Shown here piece by piece: positions 63,005 through 64,000 of a stretch of 64,000 nucleotides of DNA. The translations under genes and the position numbers were made by a program. This DNA is from Alentia gelatinosa (taxonomy: Eukaryota > Annelida > Polychaeta > Phyllodocida > Polynoidae): the NCBI GenBank assembly GCA_950022655.1, contig OX465579.1, positions 140,873,118 through 140,937,117 of the forward strand, in the 5' to 3' direction. Every line of letters begins with the position of its first letter. The first letter of the stretch is position 1. Under the pieces are notes generated by a model, which worked only from the letters and a program-made list of their open reading frames with translations, was not told the DNA's origin and ran no database searches.

Positions 63005-63377
63005 CAATGGGCAACCTTTGCAAAGAATTGGTGGATTTACGATGCTAAATGGCAGTGCCCTTTCAAGACAGCCCCTGTCTTGATCAAGTATCTGGAGGGA
63101 AAACATAAACCAATTTATCACCCAAGAAGTAAGTCGTCTCAGAGTATTTGTTCTAATTGATTCAACATTTGACAGTTCACCCTGATTCATGTTCCCTAAG
63201 CTATTATTTTACGTACTAAATATGTGTGATGTTCATGAATTTGAAGCCAATTTTATATTTGTCAACATACTATTTCTTGACAGGTGATGTGGGTGATCAT
63301 GTTGTTGTGATCAATACCAAAGAAATCGCGATGAAAGATGAACTATGGAGAACATGGAGACACTTTCACCACACAGG
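63005..63377 (+). CDS. MRPL13: Mitochondrial ribosomal protein L13 (partial; two exons)
   Basis: Component of the large subunit of the mitochondrial ribosome (uL13 family). Exon 63005-63128 follows a TTTGTTCCAG acceptor and encodes QWATFAKNWWIYDAKWQCPF through KHKPIYHPR. Exon 63284-63377 encodes SDVGDHVVVINTKEIA through RHFHHTG. The phases agree (codon split A|GT, next split GG|). The QWATFA start, KPIYHP, GDHVVVINT and HHTG motifs are those of mitochondrial L13. The remaining exons lie beyond the window, since nothing matching follows before 64000. Only the first roughly 75 residues are visible. It is transcribed divergently from SKP2, about 5 kb away. Confidence 0.92.
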
Positions 63378-64000
63378 GTATGCTGCATTGGAAAGACAAT
63401 GTTAATTTGTAATATTGAATCGTTGATATTCAATATATTATATATTTGTCTTACATAATTCTATTGTGATATTAATGTCTTTGTCATACTTAAAAACGCA
63501 TCAATGAGAAACACTACTCCCTACATATACCCTATATCCTTGATCTCAGATAAAAGGAAACATTCAGCTTCAATATATATGTTCGATATACATGTACAAA
63601 TAGGTATCATGTACGAAGACTAACCGACATATTTCATACTAGTATAAGACACACACTCTCGCTATTGATTAGTAATACATTTATATTATACTAGCATTCA
63701 CCCCGAGCATTTTATGGAAGCGATCTAAACTTCTTGTTGATAATATTCTTACTAGTATTTTGCTCATAATCAGGCTACTATCTGCGTGCTACTAAAATGT
63801 TGCACAGGAAAAAAGATATAGAGGAAGATCACCCATAAAATATGATAGAAGGGTATTCGGGTCTAGTCCCGAAGATGGTTATTGGGCACCATTTTATGAC
63901 ATGACCAATCCAAACATGTTAGAAATACTTCAGAATCAGACATTACTTGTAATACATAAAGCACATCCTAGAACTCCACCTATAATGCTTCATCATAGCT
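63378..64000 (+). other. MRPL13 intron, continuing past window end
   Basis: The donor GTATGC at 63378 opens an AT-rich intron. No further L13 exon (a continuation such as YPGG) is seen before the window ends. Confidence 0.7.

Overview
The window is animal nuclear DNA: AT-rich and intron-rich, with GT-AG introns and a heavy load of short, mostly non-autonomous transposons. The repeat load (a tRNA-derived SINE whose tail carries GGACGTTAAA followed by CAAAC repeats, many hairpin or terminal-inverted-repeat elements, long poly-G/poly-C runs) together with the protein sequences suggests a lophotrochozoan, most likely a marine mollusc. The species is not identifiable from the sequence alone.

Three protein-coding genes can be supported exon by exon. 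(1) A single-domain hexokinase on the + strand (coding 6502-34355): 11 coding exons, 461 residues, a seven-codon first exon and a 17.8 kb first intron. It also has a second, in-phase version of the last exon at 32718-32804, so two C-termini seem possible. (2) A Skp2-type F-box/leucine-rich-repeat protein on the - strand (coding 57567 down to 43663): 11 exons, 484 residues, convergent with hexokinase. (3) The start of the mitochondrial ribosomal protein L13 gene on the + strand (secure exons 63005-63128 and 63284-63377), cut by the window edge and divergent from SKP2. These are housekeeping genes of glycolysis, ubiquitin-dependent cell-cycle control and mitochondrial translation. They are neighbours, not a pathway.

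Layout: 1-6300 is upstream intergenic DNA with SINE and MITE copies and decayed hammerhead-ribozyme-like motifs. 6300-6500 is the hexokinase promoter. 6523-24362 is hexokinase intron 1, holding a LINE remnant, a 31-bp minisatellite and a 1.1 kb transposon with long terminal inverted repeats. 24363-34355 holds the remaining hexokinase exons with pogo-like and piggyBac-like MITEs, hairpins and tandem repeats. 34356-43662 is the convergent intergenic and UTR space with a hAT-like MITE. 43663-57567 is SKP2, whose 5.4 kb first intron is filled with nested elements. 57720-62600 is intergenic, with nested SINE/transposon insertions and a foldback carrying a possible Penelope-like ORF tail. 62600-64000 is the beginning of MRPL13.

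The most interesting signals are the duplicated and diverged hexokinase terminal exon, a tandem array in intron 4 built from the end of exon 4 plus its splice donor, hairpin elements whose arms differ between copies but stay self-complementary, and transposons with dense subterminal motif repeats.
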